From: Pseudomonas sp. HR96
GTDB lineage: Bacteria > Pseudomonadota > Gammaproteobacteria > Pseudomonadales > Pseudomonadaceae
DNA length: 64,000 bases
Reading direction: 5' to 3'
Assembly: GCF_034059295.1 (NCBI RefSeq)
Contig: NZ_CP139142.1
Location: 1 to 64,000 of the forward strand
Numbering within the stretch: position 1 is the first letter of the stretch; each line of letters begins with the position of its first letter. The translations under genes were made by a program, and so were the position numbers. Below are positions 44,845-54,732 of the stretch, one piece after another. Under the pieces are notes generated by a model. It made no database searches. It worked only from the letters and a program-made list of their open reading frames with translations, and had not been told where the DNA came from.

Positions 44845-46503
44845 ATGAAATGGTTTTACGATCTTAGAATTGCTACCAAGCTGATCACTTCTTTCTTGAT
44901 TGTGCTAGCCCTGACAACGGCCATGGGAGTATTCGCGATCATCCAGCTGGGGCAGGTGAACCAAAGTTCTACTGACATCCGCGACAACTGGATGCCGTCC
45001 TTGCGCGCTGCGTCGGCGCTGCGTTTTTACCTGACCTATTACCGCACCAAGGAGATGCGCCATATACTAGCTAGTACGGCAGCTGAGCAAACAGCGCTGG
45101 AGCAAGAAGCGACCGATATCCGGAAAGAGGTGGACATTCGCCGTGAGACGTACCAGAAGCTAATTTCTTCTCCTGAAGAAAAAGCTATCTATGACACGTT
45201 TGAGCGGGACTGGGCGGCTTCCCTGGCGATCAGCAAGACTCTGATCGATCTGTCCCGGCAAAACCACACTGATGAGGCCCGCACGCTGATCAAAGGTGAG
45301 TCTAAGCAGACATTCGACATTGCCATCGGGGACTTGCAGAAGCTGGTAGAGCTTAACGATGCGGGCGCTGCTGCTGCCAATCAGCGTGGTAACCAGCTGT
45401 ATATCGATGCGCGTGTATCGATCATTGGGGCATTGATCGCCGCCCTATTGGTGGGCGTGATACTGGCCCTGTTTGTTTCGCGAATCATCTCCCGCCCTTT
45501 GCGCCATGCCGCCGGTGTCGCGATGCAGTTGGCCGAAGGCGACTTGAATGTCCATATTCAAGTCGCCTCCAAGGATGAAACCGGCATGGTGCTGAGTGCC
45601 ATGCAAAACATGGTGGGCAAGTTGTCGCACATTATCGGAGAGGTTCGTAATGCCGCCGATAACCTCGCGAGCGCCTCCGAGCAGGTTAGCGCAACGGCCC
45701 AGTCTATGAGCCAAGCCACTAGCGAGCAAGCCGCAAGTGTCGAGGAAACCAGCGCCTCCATCGAGCAGATGAGTGCGAGTATCAACCAGAATACCGACAA
45801 TGCACGCGTCACTGATGGCATGGCTAGCAAGGCCGCACGGGAGGCTACTGACGGCGGAGAATCAGTGCAACAAACCGTCATTGCAATGAAAAAAATTGCC
45901 CAGCGTATCGGCATCATTGACGACATCGCCTATCAGACCAATCTATTGGCGCTCAACGCCGCCATCGAAGCCGCACGGGCCGGTGAACATGGCAAAGGCT
46001 TTGCAGTAGTGGCCGCTGAAGTCCGAAAACTGGCTGAACGGAGTCAAGTGGCCGCCCAGGAGATTGGCGAGCTATCTACAAGTAGTGTGGAAATGGCCGA
46101 GCGGGCCGGGCGGCTGCTGAATGAAATGGTGCCTTCGATCAATAAGACCTCGGACCTGGTCCAAGAAATCAGTGCAGCGTCTGAAGAGCAGGCATCCGGT
46201 GTGGCGCAGATCAATACCGCGATGACCCAACTCAACCAAGTGACCCAGCAGAATGCATCAAGCAGTGAAGAATTAGCGGCTACCGCTGAAGAGATGAGCA
46301 GCCAGGCTGAGCAACTGCAGGAGGCTATGAGCTTTTTTACCGTCAATGGCACGACAACTGTCCCACATCAAGCCTCCCCCAAACCACCTACCGGACGTAG
46401 CAGTGGCAACTTCGTACCCATACGCCAGACCCCGACAACGCTTGGCTCTGTGCTCCCTCATAAGAACACTGGCCCGGATGAGCGTGATTTTACACGTTTC
46501 TAA
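44845..46503 (+). CDS. Methyl-accepting chemotaxis protein in che operon (552 aa)
   Basis: Transmembrane receptor: TM1 (about 12-32, [20 protein letters not shown]), periplasmic four-helix bundle ([20 protein letters not shown]), TM2 (about 190-212, [20 protein letters not shown]), HAMP, methylation helices and the hairpin tip [40 protein letters not shown]. The Ser-rich C-terminal tail has no pentapeptide tether. 36-class-like helices, a different class from 3144/51324. It lies between cheA and cheW and is probably the main input of this pathway. Confidence 0.94.
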   Translation: MKWFYDLRIATKLITSFLIVLALTTAMGVFAIIQLGQVNQSSTDIRDNWMPSLRAASALRFYLTYYRTKEMRHILASTAAEQTALEQEATDIRKEVDIRRETYQKLISSPEEKAIYDTFERDWAASLAISKTLIDLSRQNHTDEARTLIKGESKQTFDIAIGDLQKLVELNDAGAAAANQRGNQLYIDARVSIIGALIAALLVGVILALFVSRIISRPLRHAAGVAMQLAEGDLNVHIQVASKDETGMVLSAMQNMVGKLSHIIGEVRNAADNLASASEQVSATAQSMSQATSEQAASVEETSASIEQMSASINQNTDNARVTDGMASKAAREATDGGESVQQTVIAMKKIAQRIGIIDDIAYQTNLLALNAAIEAARAGEHGKGFAVVAAEVRKLAERSQVAAQEIGELSTSSVEMAERAGRLLNEMVPSINKTSDLVQEISAASEEQASGVAQINTAMTQLNQVTQQNASSSEELAATAEEMSSQAEQLQEAMSFFTVNGTTTVPHQASPKPPTGRSSGNFVPIRQTPTTLGSVLPHKNTGPDERDFTRF

Positions 46504-46531
46504 AACTTGCTCAGCTAAACAGGAGAGCAGT

Positions 46532-47056
46532 ATGGGCTCGATCATAACCACTACCCAAGTAGAATCCTCGGTGCAGCCAGGTCAGTACCTGACATTTTTC
46601 TTGGCTGGTGAGATGTTTGCCATTGCTATTCTGGGCATCAAGGAAATCATCGAGCACGGCATTGAAACCGTCGTACCGATGATGCCTTCATTCGTGCGAG
46701 GGGTAATTAATCTACGCGGCGCGGTCGTCCCTGTGGTAGACGTATCAGCACGCTTTGGCTGGCCGCCTTCGGTCATTACCCGACGCAGTTGCATAGTGAT
46801 CATCGAAGCGCGGGACACTGAAGGGCAAGGTCAGGACATCGGTTTGTTGGTTGATTCCGTGTCGGCGGTGATGGACATACCCACAGCTAATATCGAGCCA
46901 CCTCCCGCTTTCGGCGCACGCGTTCGTACCGATTTCATCGATGGCATGGCTAAAGTCGATGGCAAGTTCATCATCGTTCTGAAGGTGCATCAGGTATTGT
47001 CAATCGATGAGATGGCGCAACTCAGCAGTGCCTACGATATTGGAGAGCCAATGTGA
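46532..47056 (+). CDS. cheW: CheW coupling protein (174 aa)
   Basis: Scaffold linking receptors to CheA. MGSIITTTQVESS leads to the two SH3-like subdomains: GQYLTFFLAGEMFAIAILGI, EIIEHGIETVVPMMPSFVRG, INLRGAVVPVVDVSARFGWP, DIGLLVDSVSAVMDIP, FIDGMAKVDGKFIIVLKVHQ. ATG 46532 follows AGGAGAGCAGT. Its stop overlaps the cheR start by 4 bases. Confidence 0.95.
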   Translation: MGSIITTTQVESSVQPGQYLTFFLAGEMFAIAILGIKEIIEHGIETVVPMMPSFVRGVINLRGAVVPVVDVSARFGWPPSVITRRSCIVIIEARDTEGQGQDIGLLVDSVSAVMDIPTANIEPPPAFGARVRTDFIDGMAKVDGKFIIVLKVHQVLSIDEMAQLSSAYDIGEPM

Positions 47057-47868
47057 TAATGGAGCCAGGGAGTGGACTGAAAGAGCGTGAATTCGATCAG
47101 TTCCGCGAATGGCTGTACCGAGCGGCCGGTATTAGCCTTTCCACGTCTAAAAAGGCCTTGGTCGCCGGTCGCCTGTTCAAGCGGCTCAAGTATTATCAGA
47201 TCGAAAGCTACGGAGAGTATTTCAAATGGATCATGGCACCGCACAACACTAATGAGTTGCAGGTAGCGTTGAATCTGTTGACCACCAACGAAACCTATTT
47301 CTTTCGCGAACCTAAACACTTCGATTTTCTCACGCGCCAAGTTTTGCCATTGGTGCGGCCGGGGCGCACATTCCGTCTATGGAGTGCCGCCAGCTCTTCA
47401 GGCGAAGAAGCTTACAGCTTAGCTATGATTTTGGCCGAAGGGCTTGGCAGCACTCCATGGGAGATCATCGGTTCGGACATTAGCACACAGGTACTGGCTC
47501 AGGCTCGCACGGGTCATTATTCAATGGAGCGTGCATCCGGTTTACCGCAATCGCTACTACTCAAATACTGCCTAAAAGGCACGGGTCCTCAAACGGGAAC
47601 GTTATTGATCGATAGGGGATTGCGAAGCCGTGTCAACTTCATTCAAATAAATCTCAACGAGGCGTTGCCGCAATTGGGCGAGTTTGAAGTAATTTTTCTG
47701 CGCAATGTGATGATCTACTTCGATCTTGCTACCAAACGTGAAGTGGTCACGCGCCTGTTGCCTCTGCTCAAACCCGGCGGTTATTTCATAGTAAGCCACT
47801 CCGAGAGTCTCAACGGCGTGAGTGACGCCCTTACGTTAGTTGCACCTTCTATTTACCGCAAACCGTGA
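47053..47868 (+). CDS. cheR: CheR chemoreceptor methyltransferase (271 aa)
   Basis: SAM-dependent methyltransferase of receptor glutamates. N-terminal helical domain (FDQFREWLYRAAGISLSTSK, VAGRLFKRLK), then the SAM-binding core: TTNETYFFREPKHF, LWSAASSSGEEAYSLAMILA, IIGSDISTQVLAQAR, VIFLRNVMIYFD, YFIVSHSESL. Start GTG 47053 overlaps the end of cheW, so translation is coupled; ATG 47059 is an alternative. No tetratricopeptide extension. Confidence 0.95.
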   Translation: MIMEPGSGLKEREFDQFREWLYRAAGISLSTSKKALVAGRLFKRLKYYQIESYGEYFKWIMAPHNTNELQVALNLLTTNETYFFREPKHFDFLTRQVLPLVRPGRTFRLWSAASSSGEEAYSLAMILAEGLGSTPWEIIGSDISTQVLAQARTGHYSMERASGLPQSLLLKYCLKGTGPQTGTLLIDRGLRSRVNFIQINLNEALPQLGEFEVIFLRNVMIYFDLATKREVVTRLLPLLKPGGYFIVSHSESLNGVSDALTLVAPSIYRKP

Positions 47869-48452
47869 AAATGCCACCGGGCGCTGTCGAGGTGTTCGTG
47901 GAACCGGGCAGGTTCTACTTCTGTGAAGATTTTACCCGACTGCGCACGGTGTTAGGTTCCTGTGTGGCCATGACCTTTTGGCATCCCGAGCTTAAGATTG
48001 GCGCAATGAGTCATTGCATGTTACCAACCCGGGCCAAGTGCACTGGTACCCTTGACGGCAAGTATATAGACGACGCGTTTGAGCTATTCCAGCTGCAGGT
48101 AAACCGCCATGGTGAGCGCCTTCAGGAATTTCAGTTGAAACTCTTCGGTGGCGGAGAGATGTTTCCTGGCCAGCGGCACGACTTAGCCGGCAGCAATGTG
48201 GCGCGCGATAACATCACCGCTGCCTGTGAACACGCGACTCGCCTTAATCTGCAACCTGTTGCCGTTGATTTGGGTGGGGCAGGACATCGCAATGTTTTTT
48301 TTGATACCTGGAGCGGCAACGTTTGGGTCCGCTACACTCCATTGAACACTGCTGAAGGCCATTATGAAGAAAATCAAGGTATTGCTAGTCGACGATTCTG
48401 CCGTGGTACGTCAGGTATTGCTGGCTATTCTGGAAAAAACCCCCGACATTAA
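47865..48452 (+). CDS. cheD: CheD receptor glutamine deamidase, extended C-terminus (195 aa)
   Basis: Deamidates receptor Gln to Glu and often docks CheY or CheC. Catalytic Cys33 ([14 protein letters not shown]) and His50 (MSHCMLPTR) are present, with KLFGGGEMF and [20 protein letters not shown]. Start GTG 47865 (or ATG 47871) overlaps cheR. The last 29 or so residues ([20 protein letters not shown]...) come from reading into cheB in another frame: cheB starts 89 bases before this stop. In the +1 frame a stop (CACTGCTGA) lies just before the cheB start, so the tail probably arose by a frameshift. Confidence 0.92.
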   Translation: MKMPPGAVEVFVEPGRFYFCEDFTRLRTVLGSCVAMTFWHPELKIGAMSHCMLPTRAKCTGTLDGKYIDDAFELFQLQVNRHGERLQEFQLKLFGGGEMFPGQRHDLAGSNVARDNITAACEHATRLNLQPVAVDLGGAGHRNVFFDTWSGNVWVRYTPLNTAEGHYEENQGIASRRFCRGTSGIAGYSGKNPRH

Positions 48453-49437
48453 AGTTGTAGCGGTCGCCTCGGACCCAGTGTTTGCAATGGAAAAAATGGC
48501 CCGCGAGTGGCCGGACGTAATCGTACTGGACGTAGAAATGCCCCGCATGGACGGCATCACTTTTCTGAAAAAAATCATGGCCGAGCGGCCTACGCCAGTA
48601 TTGATCTGCTCATCACTCACCGCTAAGGGCGCGGAAACAACCTTGCAAGCGCTGGCGGCCGGGGCAGTTGATATCATTGCCAAACCCAGTGGCGGGGTGA
48701 AGAATTTTCTACTGGACATGGCTGCCGAGTTTGCCGCAGCTATTCGTGCAGCGGCCGTAGTCAATGTCGGTAATCTGGGACGACGCGTCGTAAGTGCACG
48801 ACTTGAGCCGGCACTTAAGAGTGACGCTGACGTCATGCTGGCGCCGGGAGCGGGGTCGGCAATGAGCCAGACCACCGAGCGCATCGTGGCGCTGGGCACA
48901 TCCACGGGTGGTACCCAAGCACTGGAAGCGGTGCTGACCCTATTGCCGCGAGTATGTCCCGGCATCGTTATCGTCCAGCACATGCCAGAAAAATTCACGG
49001 CGTCGTTTGCTGAGCGGCTTAATAGCCTGTCACATATTGAGGTTCGCGAGGCGCGCCACAATGACCGTGTACTGCCTGGATTGGCTTTGATCGCACCGGG
49101 CGGCAAGCACATGATGCTGACGCGCAGCGGGGCGTTTTACCATGTGGAGGTGTCAGACGGTCCGCTGGTCAACCGGCATCGTCCCTCAGTGGACGTGCTG
49201 TTTCGCTCGGTCGCGAAATTCGCTGGACGTAATGCCAGCGGTATCATCATGACCGGCATGGGCGACGATGGCGCACGAGGCCTAAAAGAAATGTTCAATG
49301 CGGGAGCTAATACAGTGGCCCAGGATGAGGCTAGCTGCGTGGTCTTCGGTATGCCTAAGGAAGCGATCAAACTGGGAGCCGCCAAGCGGGTATTGCCGTT
49401 GCGTGAACTGCACCTGGCGATTTTAGGAGTGGGATGA
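48364..49437 (+). CDS. cheB: CheB receptor methylesterase (357 aa)
   Basis: Removes receptor methyl groups under CheA control. Receiver (about 1-125): [20 protein letters not shown], phospho-acceptor Asp56 ([13 protein letters not shown]), KPSGG. Methylesterase (about 170-357): Ser in [15 protein letters not shown], His in [17 protein letters not shown], Asp in [12 protein letters not shown] context ([15 protein letters not shown]). All three catalytic residues are there. ATG 48364 follows GAAGGCCATT. Last gene of the operon. Confidence 0.95.
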   Translation: MKKIKVLLVDDSAVVRQVLLAILEKTPDIKVVAVASDPVFAMEKMAREWPDVIVLDVEMPRMDGITFLKKIMAERPTPVLICSSLTAKGAETTLQALAAGAVDIIAKPSGGVKNFLLDMAAEFAAAIRAAAVVNVGNLGRRVVSARLEPALKSDADVMLAPGAGSAMSQTTERIVALGTSTGGTQALEAVLTLLPRVCPGIVIVQHMPEKFTASFAERLNSLSHIEVREARHNDRVLPGLALIAPGGKHMMLTRSGAFYHVEVSDGPLVNRHRPSVDVLFRSVAKFAGRNASGIIMTGMGDDGARGLKEMFNAGANTVAQDEASCVVFGMPKEAIKLGAAKRVLPLRELHLAILGVG

Positions 49438-49773
49438 AGTCTGGCCGCCAAGCTCAGCGGTGCAGCGCACCATACTATCCGTGTGCGCGATTCAATAGCC
49501 GTGGCGCGCACCCTGCCGGCAGTTCACGTCGCCGCAGTCCCAAATGGCTACTTGTCCCAGAATTATCCAGCCCTCCACGCGCGCAAGACAACCTTTCCGG
49601 ACTGCCAACGTTTGAAACCTCTCTGCGAGGCATGCGATTGAGATGCCGGGAGGCAAGGGCTCAAGGGCTTATGCTGTCGATGACGATGACGATGACGATA
49701 GCGCAGCTCACAAAGGCTATGCCTAGCAATTACCCCAACACCCGTCACAAGAATCCATCGATCAAGCAGGCAA
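49438..49773. other. Intergenic stretch with a GACGAT triplet run, no gene
   Basis: TGACGATGACGATGACGAT (near 49680-49699) is a short repeat run. The overlapping long frame has no family features. No terminator was found after cheB. Confidence 0.45.
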
Positions 49774-50163
49774 TCACACTTGTATGATGGTAGCCGCGTA
49801 TTGCGCAACGGTAGCATCATGGGTAAGCAACGTCATGCCTCCAAGGTAGCTAGCTGCTGCTGCAACGAGTAGCCGGTCGAATGGGTCTCGATGGATAGCA
49901 GGTAGATTCGCCACAGCCAAAACATGCACAGCGGTTATTGGAAGCTTTTCATACCCTGCTGCAAGGAGCTCATCTCGCAGCTCTGCCGCGCTTATACCCA
50001 CCTGTTCCACACGCCCCTTTATCGCCAGCTCCCAGAGGCTAGCCACACTGAAATAGAGAATATTCGTCGGCTCTTGAATGATGGTTCGCGCGCGCGCTGA
50101 GAGCTCGGGCGAATCGATCATTGCCCAAGCCAGCAGATGCGTATCTAAAAGGTATTTCGCACC
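49774..50163 (-). CDS. PIN-domain (VapC-like) toxin, start unclear
   Basis: RNase toxin of the PIN fold. The first catalytic Asp lies in KYLLDTHLLAWAMIDSPELS, with further acidic residues in SVASLWELAIKG (Glu) and DPFDRLLVAAAA and LLTHDATV (Asp). In this frame there is no ATG/GTG/TTG before LLDTH; the frame opens after a TAA at 50164. The first ATG (50121) would drop the catalytic Asp. Either the start was lost by a small indel at GTGCGAAATACC, or a rare start (CTT/CTG) is used. It overlaps the antitoxin gene end by 19 bases. Confidence 0.75.
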   Translation of the reverse strand, partial: GAKYLLDTHLLAWAMIDSPELSARARTIIQEPTNILYFSVASLWELAIKGRVEQVGISAAELRDELLAAGYEKLPITAVHVLAVANLPAIHRDPFDRLLVAAAASYLGGMTLLTHDATVAQYAATIIQV

Positions 50164-50402
50164 TTACCCTCAAACAGGTCCGCCAACTCGGCACCCATTG
50201 AGTCAAACGCGGCGTCATCAAACGTGCGACCTTTCAGCCCACCAATGCGAGGTTTTTTGATGCGGGCATCTCCAATGACCTCCAGACGAATCAAGGGGTG
50301 CCCATTACGGGCAATGATGACCTCATGTCCTGCCAGAGCATCCTCGACGAGCTGAGACAGGTGTGTTTTGACAGCACGAATGCCATAGGTGGTTGCAGAC
50401 AT
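50145..50402 (-). CDS. Phd/YefM-type antitoxin (85 aa)
   Basis: MSATTYGIRAVKTHLSQLVE, DALAGHEVIIARNGHPLIRL is the Phd/YefM N-terminal DNA-binding fold; the C-terminal half (LKGRTFDDAAFDSMGAELAD, LFEGKV) wraps a PIN toxin. It precedes the PIN-domain gene on the same strand, as expected. Start ATG 50402 is 12 bases after AGAGGTTCGC. Confidence 0.88.
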   Translation of the reverse strand: MSATTYGIRAVKTHLSQLVEDALAGHEVIIARNGHPLIRLEVIGDARIKKPRIGGLKGRTFDDAAFDSMGAELADLFEGKVRNTF

Positions 50403-50444
50403 AGCGAACCTCTTAACAAAGTTTAAGCTTAGTCGGATATCTAG

Positions 50445-50990
50445 CTAATGTGAACAGCCAAGATGCACCACGTTGTCAGCACCAGGTTCTTCAGACCTGC
50501 TCGACCTGGCTTCATGGCCCAAGTGATACAGGATCCGCTGCACCCGTTCTGCTTTTGGGTAGCTACGCCGTACCTTAGCAGGCGCTCCGGCCAATAAGAT
50601 CTTAAGCTCCGGCAGGGCAACCTCGAGAAAGCGGTTGATTTGAATGGCCTCTTTGGGAAGCTTGTTAACATCATCGGTGTACAGGGAGCTGCCTCGAATC
50701 ACTTCGCCCTTGAACAAGATGATGTTTTTACCTTTCTGCAGCTGCTGCACATCCTCTATACTGACTTTTTAGATTCTTCAGGCTCAGACTGTCCGATTCT
50801 TCCCGAGTGGATCCCATCATGTCCGCCTGACGCACCATGCCACACATTTGTGGCAGGTACTCGGGATCGGACATCTATTGCAGGATTTCGAGGGTGTCTT
50901 TGGGGTCTATGATCTTTCCGGAGATCCGGGTACCCATGTTCGCGATCAAGGTCCATAGCTTATCACCGGCGGCTGACTTGACTCGCTGCG
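50445..50990 (-). pseudogene. TrbC/DotL-like conjugation coupling protein, C-terminal remnant
   Basis: On the minus strand from about 50990: QRVKSAAGDKLWTLIANMGT, RISGKIIDPKDTLEIL, a TAG, MSDPEYLPQMCGMVRQAD, a frame change, LQKGKNIILFKGEVIRGSSL, LPKEAIQINRFLEVALPELK. This pattern fits the TrbC (IncI R64)/DotL ATPase family of type IVB coupling proteins. Only about 180 residues of a protein usually over 700 remain. In R64 the order is nikA-nikB-trbC; nikA and nikB lie on the same strand 7 kb to the right, so this is likely the remnant of that operon, split by inserted genes. Confidence 0.65.
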
Positions 50991-50998
50991 CCTGCTGG

Positions 50999-51015
50999 CT
51001 AGCTAGCTAGCTAGC
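50999..51015. repeat. (CTAG)n microsatellite
   Basis: CTAGCTAGCTAGCTAGC, four tandem CTAG units. CTAG is normally rare in Pseudomonas. It sits just outside the truncated end of the TrbC-like remnant. Confidence 0.8.
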
Positions 51016-51099
51016 AACAAAAAACGCCCAGCGAACGCACCTGAGTGGCCAATTTACCGAACTTTTCGGTGTAATAGGCTCCCACCTCGTCCAAAATCC

Positions 51100-51198
51100 A
51101 TAAGAACGGTACATATCCAGCGAAGATAAGAGTGCGCAGGATAGAAGCCTAGGTAAGCAAAATTCGGAAACTGGGTCAATTCTGCGCTGGTGTTAACT
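51100..51198. mobile_element. 151-bp miniature repeat, copy 3 (partial)
   Basis: The right two thirds match copies 1 and 2 (ATATCCAGC, GTGCGCAGGAT, AAACTGGGTCAATTCTGCGC, GTGTTAAC); the left end has diverged. It ends 57 bases before the sigma-28-type promoter of the chemoreceptor at 51324. Confidence 0.6.
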
Positions 51199-51254
51199 GT
51201 ATATGGGCTAAGGCCAGGGTTCTTCTGCTTCAAAGGAGAGTCTGCGGCACTGCT

Positions 51255-51281
51255 TCAAGTTCGTCTTCACCACGCCGATAG
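51255..51281 (+). promoter_or_regulatory. Sigma-28 (FliA)-type promoter
   Basis: TCAAGTTC, exactly 11 bases, GCCGATAG: 13 of 16 consensus positions, 42 bases before the chemoreceptor start. Confidence 0.78.
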
Positions 51282-51323
51282 CCTTGAAGTAATCAATCAC
51301 TTACCTATTTTCGAGTCCCGCCC

Positions 51324-52964
51324 ATGTCCTGGCTAGCCAATCTCAAACTGAAGTCCAAGCTGCTGCTCGCATTCGGTTTGTGCTCACTGATCACTGTGAT
51401 TGTGGCAGCCCTAGGGCAGTCGGGTATCGCCAAGCTATATAGCCAGATGGAGGACATCACCAGTAACAATCTCGTCTCGATTCAGAAAACCGATACCATC
51501 AAGGCAAATGCCATTGCCACCAACCGCGACCTTTTCAAGGCCATCGTGCTCACTGCAGCACACGCCAGCTCGGATGACATAAACGCTGTGATCCAGTCGT
51601 ATCGCGACAATCAGTCTGAAGCCGAATCAGCATTCAAGATCTACCGTGCAACTCCATTGGAATCAGACGAGCGAGCTGCGGGTGATGACTTTGAACGCGA
51701 CTGGCCTGCCTATATCATGACGGCCGACGCTGCTCTTGCTGCGCTGAGAAAAGGTGACATCGAACAAGCCCGAACAATCACCGCCAGCAACGTATTGCCG
51801 GCGTATCGCAAGACTGTTGACGAAATCAAGATCATGGTGGCATCCAATGCCCGTCAGGCCAACGAGACTATCCAGGCTGCCGCGAGCACCAAGGTACAGG
51901 TCACCTGGGTGCTGATCGTGGGTTGCCTGATCGCCATCCTGTGCGCTGTGGCCTTGGGCATGGTGGTGACCGCCATGATCACGCGTCCGATCTATCGATC
52001 GGTGGAAGGGGCTGGTCGAGTCGCCCAGGGCGACCTGACCCAGGACATTGAAGTGCGCGGTACTGATGAGACCGGACAGCTGCTGCGGTCTCTCTCCGAC
52101 ATGCAGCACAACCTCAAAGGCACCGTCCAGCAAATTGCCGACGCTTCGGACCAACTGGCCTCTGCAGCGGAGGAGCTCACCGCCGTCACGGAAAACAGTA
52201 CGCGCGGCCTGGTCACCCAAAACGATGAGATTCAGCAAGCCGCGACGGCAGTAAACGAGATGACGGCCGCCGTTGAGGAAGTGGCGCGTAACGCGGTCAG
52301 CACCTCGCAGATCTCCAGCCAAACTGCTGAAGACGCCCTGAAGGGCCAGCAGCAGGTAAAGCAGGCAGTTGCGGCCATTAACACTGTAACGGTGGAGATC
52401 ACGGACTCCACCCAGTGCGTGGAATCGTTGGCCGGACAGATCCATGACATCACCAAAGTCCTTGAAGTCATCCGCGGCATTGCCGAGCAGACCAACCTGC
52501 TGGCATTGAACGCGGCCATTGAGGCCGCACGAGCAGGCGAACAAGGTCGGGGGTTTGCCGTGGTGGCTGATGAGGTTCGTGCGCTGGCTCACCGCACCCA
52601 ATCATCGACAGGCGAGATTGAAGCAATGATCACACGGGTGCGTAACGGCGCGGACGAAGCAGTACAAGCAATGGGCAAGAGCCGTACCCTTGTGCAGAGC
52701 ACCCAAGCACTGGCCACGGAAGCAGGGCTTGCGCTGGAGCGAATCAGCGAAGGCGTCCACCAGATTAACGAGCGTAACCTGGTCATTGCCAGCGCGGCAG
52801 AGGAACAGGCGCAGGTCGCCCGGGAAGTGGACCGCAATCTGGTCAATATCCAGGATCTGTCCACTCAGACAGCTGCGGGGGCCCATCAGACCAATGCTTC
52901 GAGCCAGGAACTGTCGAGATTGGCGATATCGTTCAATACCTTGGTTGGACGGTTCAAGCTCTAG
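51324..52964 (+). CDS. Methyl-accepting chemotaxis protein, four-helix-bundle sensor (546 aa)
   Basis: Close paralogue of the receptor at 3144-4784 with the same 546-residue length and domain order: TM1 (about 12-30, LLLAFGLCSLITVIVAALGQ), periplasmic four-helix bundle, TM2 (about 192-216, LIVGCLIAILCAVALGMVVT), HAMP, MCP domain with tip [20 protein letters not shown]. The signalling half is nearly identical; most differences are in the ligand bundle (for example IMTADAALAALRKGDIEQAR versus ISAMDSGFAVLKNGDVGQAR), as expected if ligand specificity has split. It lies downstream of miniature repeat copy 3 and its own sigma-28-type promoter. Confidence 0.95.
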   Translation: MSWLANLKLKSKLLLAFGLCSLITVIVAALGQSGIAKLYSQMEDITSNNLVSIQKTDTIKANAIATNRDLFKAIVLTAAHASSDDINAVIQSYRDNQSEAESAFKIYRATPLESDERAAGDDFERDWPAYIMTADAALAALRKGDIEQARTITASNVLPAYRKTVDEIKIMVASNARQANETIQAAASTKVQVTWVLIVGCLIAILCAVALGMVVTAMITRPIYRSVEGAGRVAQGDLTQDIEVRGTDETGQLLRSLSDMQHNLKGTVQQIADASDQLASAAEELTAVTENSTRGLVTQNDEIQQAATAVNEMTAAVEEVARNAVSTSQISSQTAEDALKGQQQVKQAVAAINTVTVEITDSTQCVESLAGQIHDITKVLEVIRGIAEQTNLLALNAAIEAARAGEQGRGFAVVADEVRALAHRTQSSTGEIEAMITRVRNGADEAVQAMGKSRTLVQSTQALATEAGLALERISEGVHQINERNLVIASAAEEQAQVAREVDRNLVNIQDLSTQTAAGAHQTNASSQELSRLAISFNTLVGRFKL

Positions 52965-53160
52965 AGTGCCTAGGCATTCAAACCTGCGGGAGGTGTGGAT
53001 TGGCCTCGCATAGCAGCATTAGAACGCGGCACGCTGGTCTTTTTCATCTATCCGCAATCAAACCTGTCAGATCGGAAAATAGGGCTCGGCGCTGGAACGT
53101 ATCTTCGCCTGGCCTCTCTGATGCATCCAGAAGCCATTATGTTGTCCATCGGGGCTAGCC

Positions 53161-53301
53161 ATGAAGACCCTGCTGGTTGTGATTTTCGGCTCGCTGAGCC
53201 TGTACGCCATGGCCGCGAGCGGGCTGCATGGCCACACGGGCACCGGCTGCTTCAGTGGCGCAGGCAATGATTCACCAGCGCCTTTTCCCAGTGCGATATG
53301 A
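53161..53301 (+). CDS. Possible short exported peptide (46 aa)
   Basis: MKTLLVVIFGSLSLYAMAAS resembles a signal peptide with cleavage near AMA-AS, followed by LHGHTGTGCFSGAGNDS. ATG 53161 has GGGG 5-9 bases upstream. It may be the start of a larger, truncated protein. Not recognised. Confidence 0.35.
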   Translation: MKTLLVVIFGSLSLYAMAASGLHGHTGTGCFSGAGNDSPAPFPSAI

Positions 53302-53998
53302 CCGCGAGTACGATTTGGCCCCGCACCGTCTATGTTCCACTTCGACGTCTGCGGCGCTATCGGCGGCCTCGATTCGGTAGGCCTGCGCGGTCAATCATGA
53401 CAAGGGGCGCAGCGGCGGCCCTAGGTTGGGATGTATAGACCAGAATTAATACCCAGTTATCTTTCCTTGCTTAGCTTACGCCTGTCCTTTTTCTATTGAC
53501 GATACTTGGCCGCTGCGTAGCCTACGGCAAACAGCCACGAGCATGCCAAGGACCAGCGACGACCCGACTCCCAGGCGCTGATATCTAGGCCACCGTCCAG
53601 GCTCCATGGGTGTACAAAATCAAGCCGTATAGTCCGCTGTCACGAAATACCTTGAGCACCATAGTGGCCTTTCTTCGATTTGCAAATGCTGACGCCTCGG
53701 CAAGCCTGAATATGGACGTGAACCTTGTATGTGGGAAGACACGGTCGCCGACCGGATTACCGCGGCGATTCTCCTGGAAAAGCTTTGTCTATTCCCCGCC
53801 TGACCGTTGATGAACGCCCCAAAAAGCACAATCGACTACCGTGCAGGCAATGTATTCGGTATCAAGCGAGCTGGCTTAGTTCCTAGGCACGTACCTGGCC
53901 CCATTTCGACCAGAACGAGACTCCATCCGCTTGAAGTATTTCGGCTGGAGGTGCTGTGAGCTTCCTTATCAGAGATGGCGGACCGAGCACGTACAAGC
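53302..53998. other. Region without a supported gene
   Basis: Short open frames on both strands lack family signatures. A minus-strand stretch near 53470-53600 (SSLVLGMLVAVCRR) could be a decayed membrane segment. Confidence 0.4.
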
Positions 53999-54244
53999 TC
54001 AGTCCCAATGCAGCAATACAGCGAGCTCTACGTGTGAGCCTTTGCTGCGCAGTACATTGACAGCATAAAGCACGATGGTGCGAAATTGCGACTTGTTCAA
54101 AAACTCCTGCAAATTGAGATTGCGCACCGCCTCAATGCCAAGCCGCTCATCACACAAACGCAGGGTGAACCGCTCGCTGTGTTGTTCCAGGTGATGTTTT
54201 ATAGGGGGGCTCAGGTGACTGAGCACATCGTGAATATCTGGCAC
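53999..54244 (-). CDS. Small conserved protein, family C (81 aa), intact
   Basis: GTG 54244 follows GAGGAGTAGAA and gives (M)PDIHDVLSHLSPPIKHHLE, FTLRLCDERLGIEAVRNLNL, QEFLNKSQFRTIVLYAVNVL, RSKGSHVELAVLLHWD. It has the same 81-residue length as the copy at 10576. The longer frame to 54289 is rejected because family members start with (M/V)PD. Role unknown. Confidence 0.65.
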   Translation of the reverse strand: MPDIHDVLSHLSPPIKHHLEQHSERFTLRLCDERLGIEAVRNLNLQEFLNKSQFRTIVLYAVNVLRSKGSHVELAVLLHWD

Positions 54245-54289
54245 TTCTACTCCTCGAGGAAGATCGGCGATGCCGATCGCGAGTACCAC

Positions 54290-54732
54290 CTACCGTACCA
54301 CCAATCTCGCGAAAAAAACGGCTATATGGTTATTTTCTGGCGCCAATTTTCTTTCATTGCTATTTTACGGCAGTAGGGGATTAGCCAATCCTGGGCCGTT
54401 GATCGCGCGCTGCAGGCGCATGCCCAGCTGGACGTAGCTCGTCAAAGGAGGCGGCGAAGAGGGCTTCTTTGCCATCGGATCTTGCTTTATACTGTTCATA
54501 CAGACAGTTCTTTAGCGGATGGTGCGTTCCCTGACACTCGACATCCGATCGGTATCAGTCGATGCCTTCAGTCAGATACTGTAAGCTGGCTAAAGGCCAC
54601 TTCGGCTTGCCGTTCTGGCTCGCGGCTGTGTTCCACAAGCGCTAGCCGCCAACGTGTGTTGCCCACCCTCGTGTACCTGACACTCGCAACGATCCACTAG
54701 CCATGGCCTTCCGGCCTGACGGGACCGAAACG
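54290..54732. other. Intergenic stretch, no gene seen
   Basis: No coding signature; likely promoter region for the two-gene unit at 54733. Confidence 0.4.

Noticed and set aside
49434..49787. 117-codon frame after cheB
   Set aside because: No family signature; repeated MTMTMT from a GACGAT triplet run; poor composition.
50999..51015. Possible CRISPR or direct-repeat array at the CTAG run
   Set aside because: It is a simple tetranucleotide run with no spacers; no repeat-spacer structure was found anywhere in the window.
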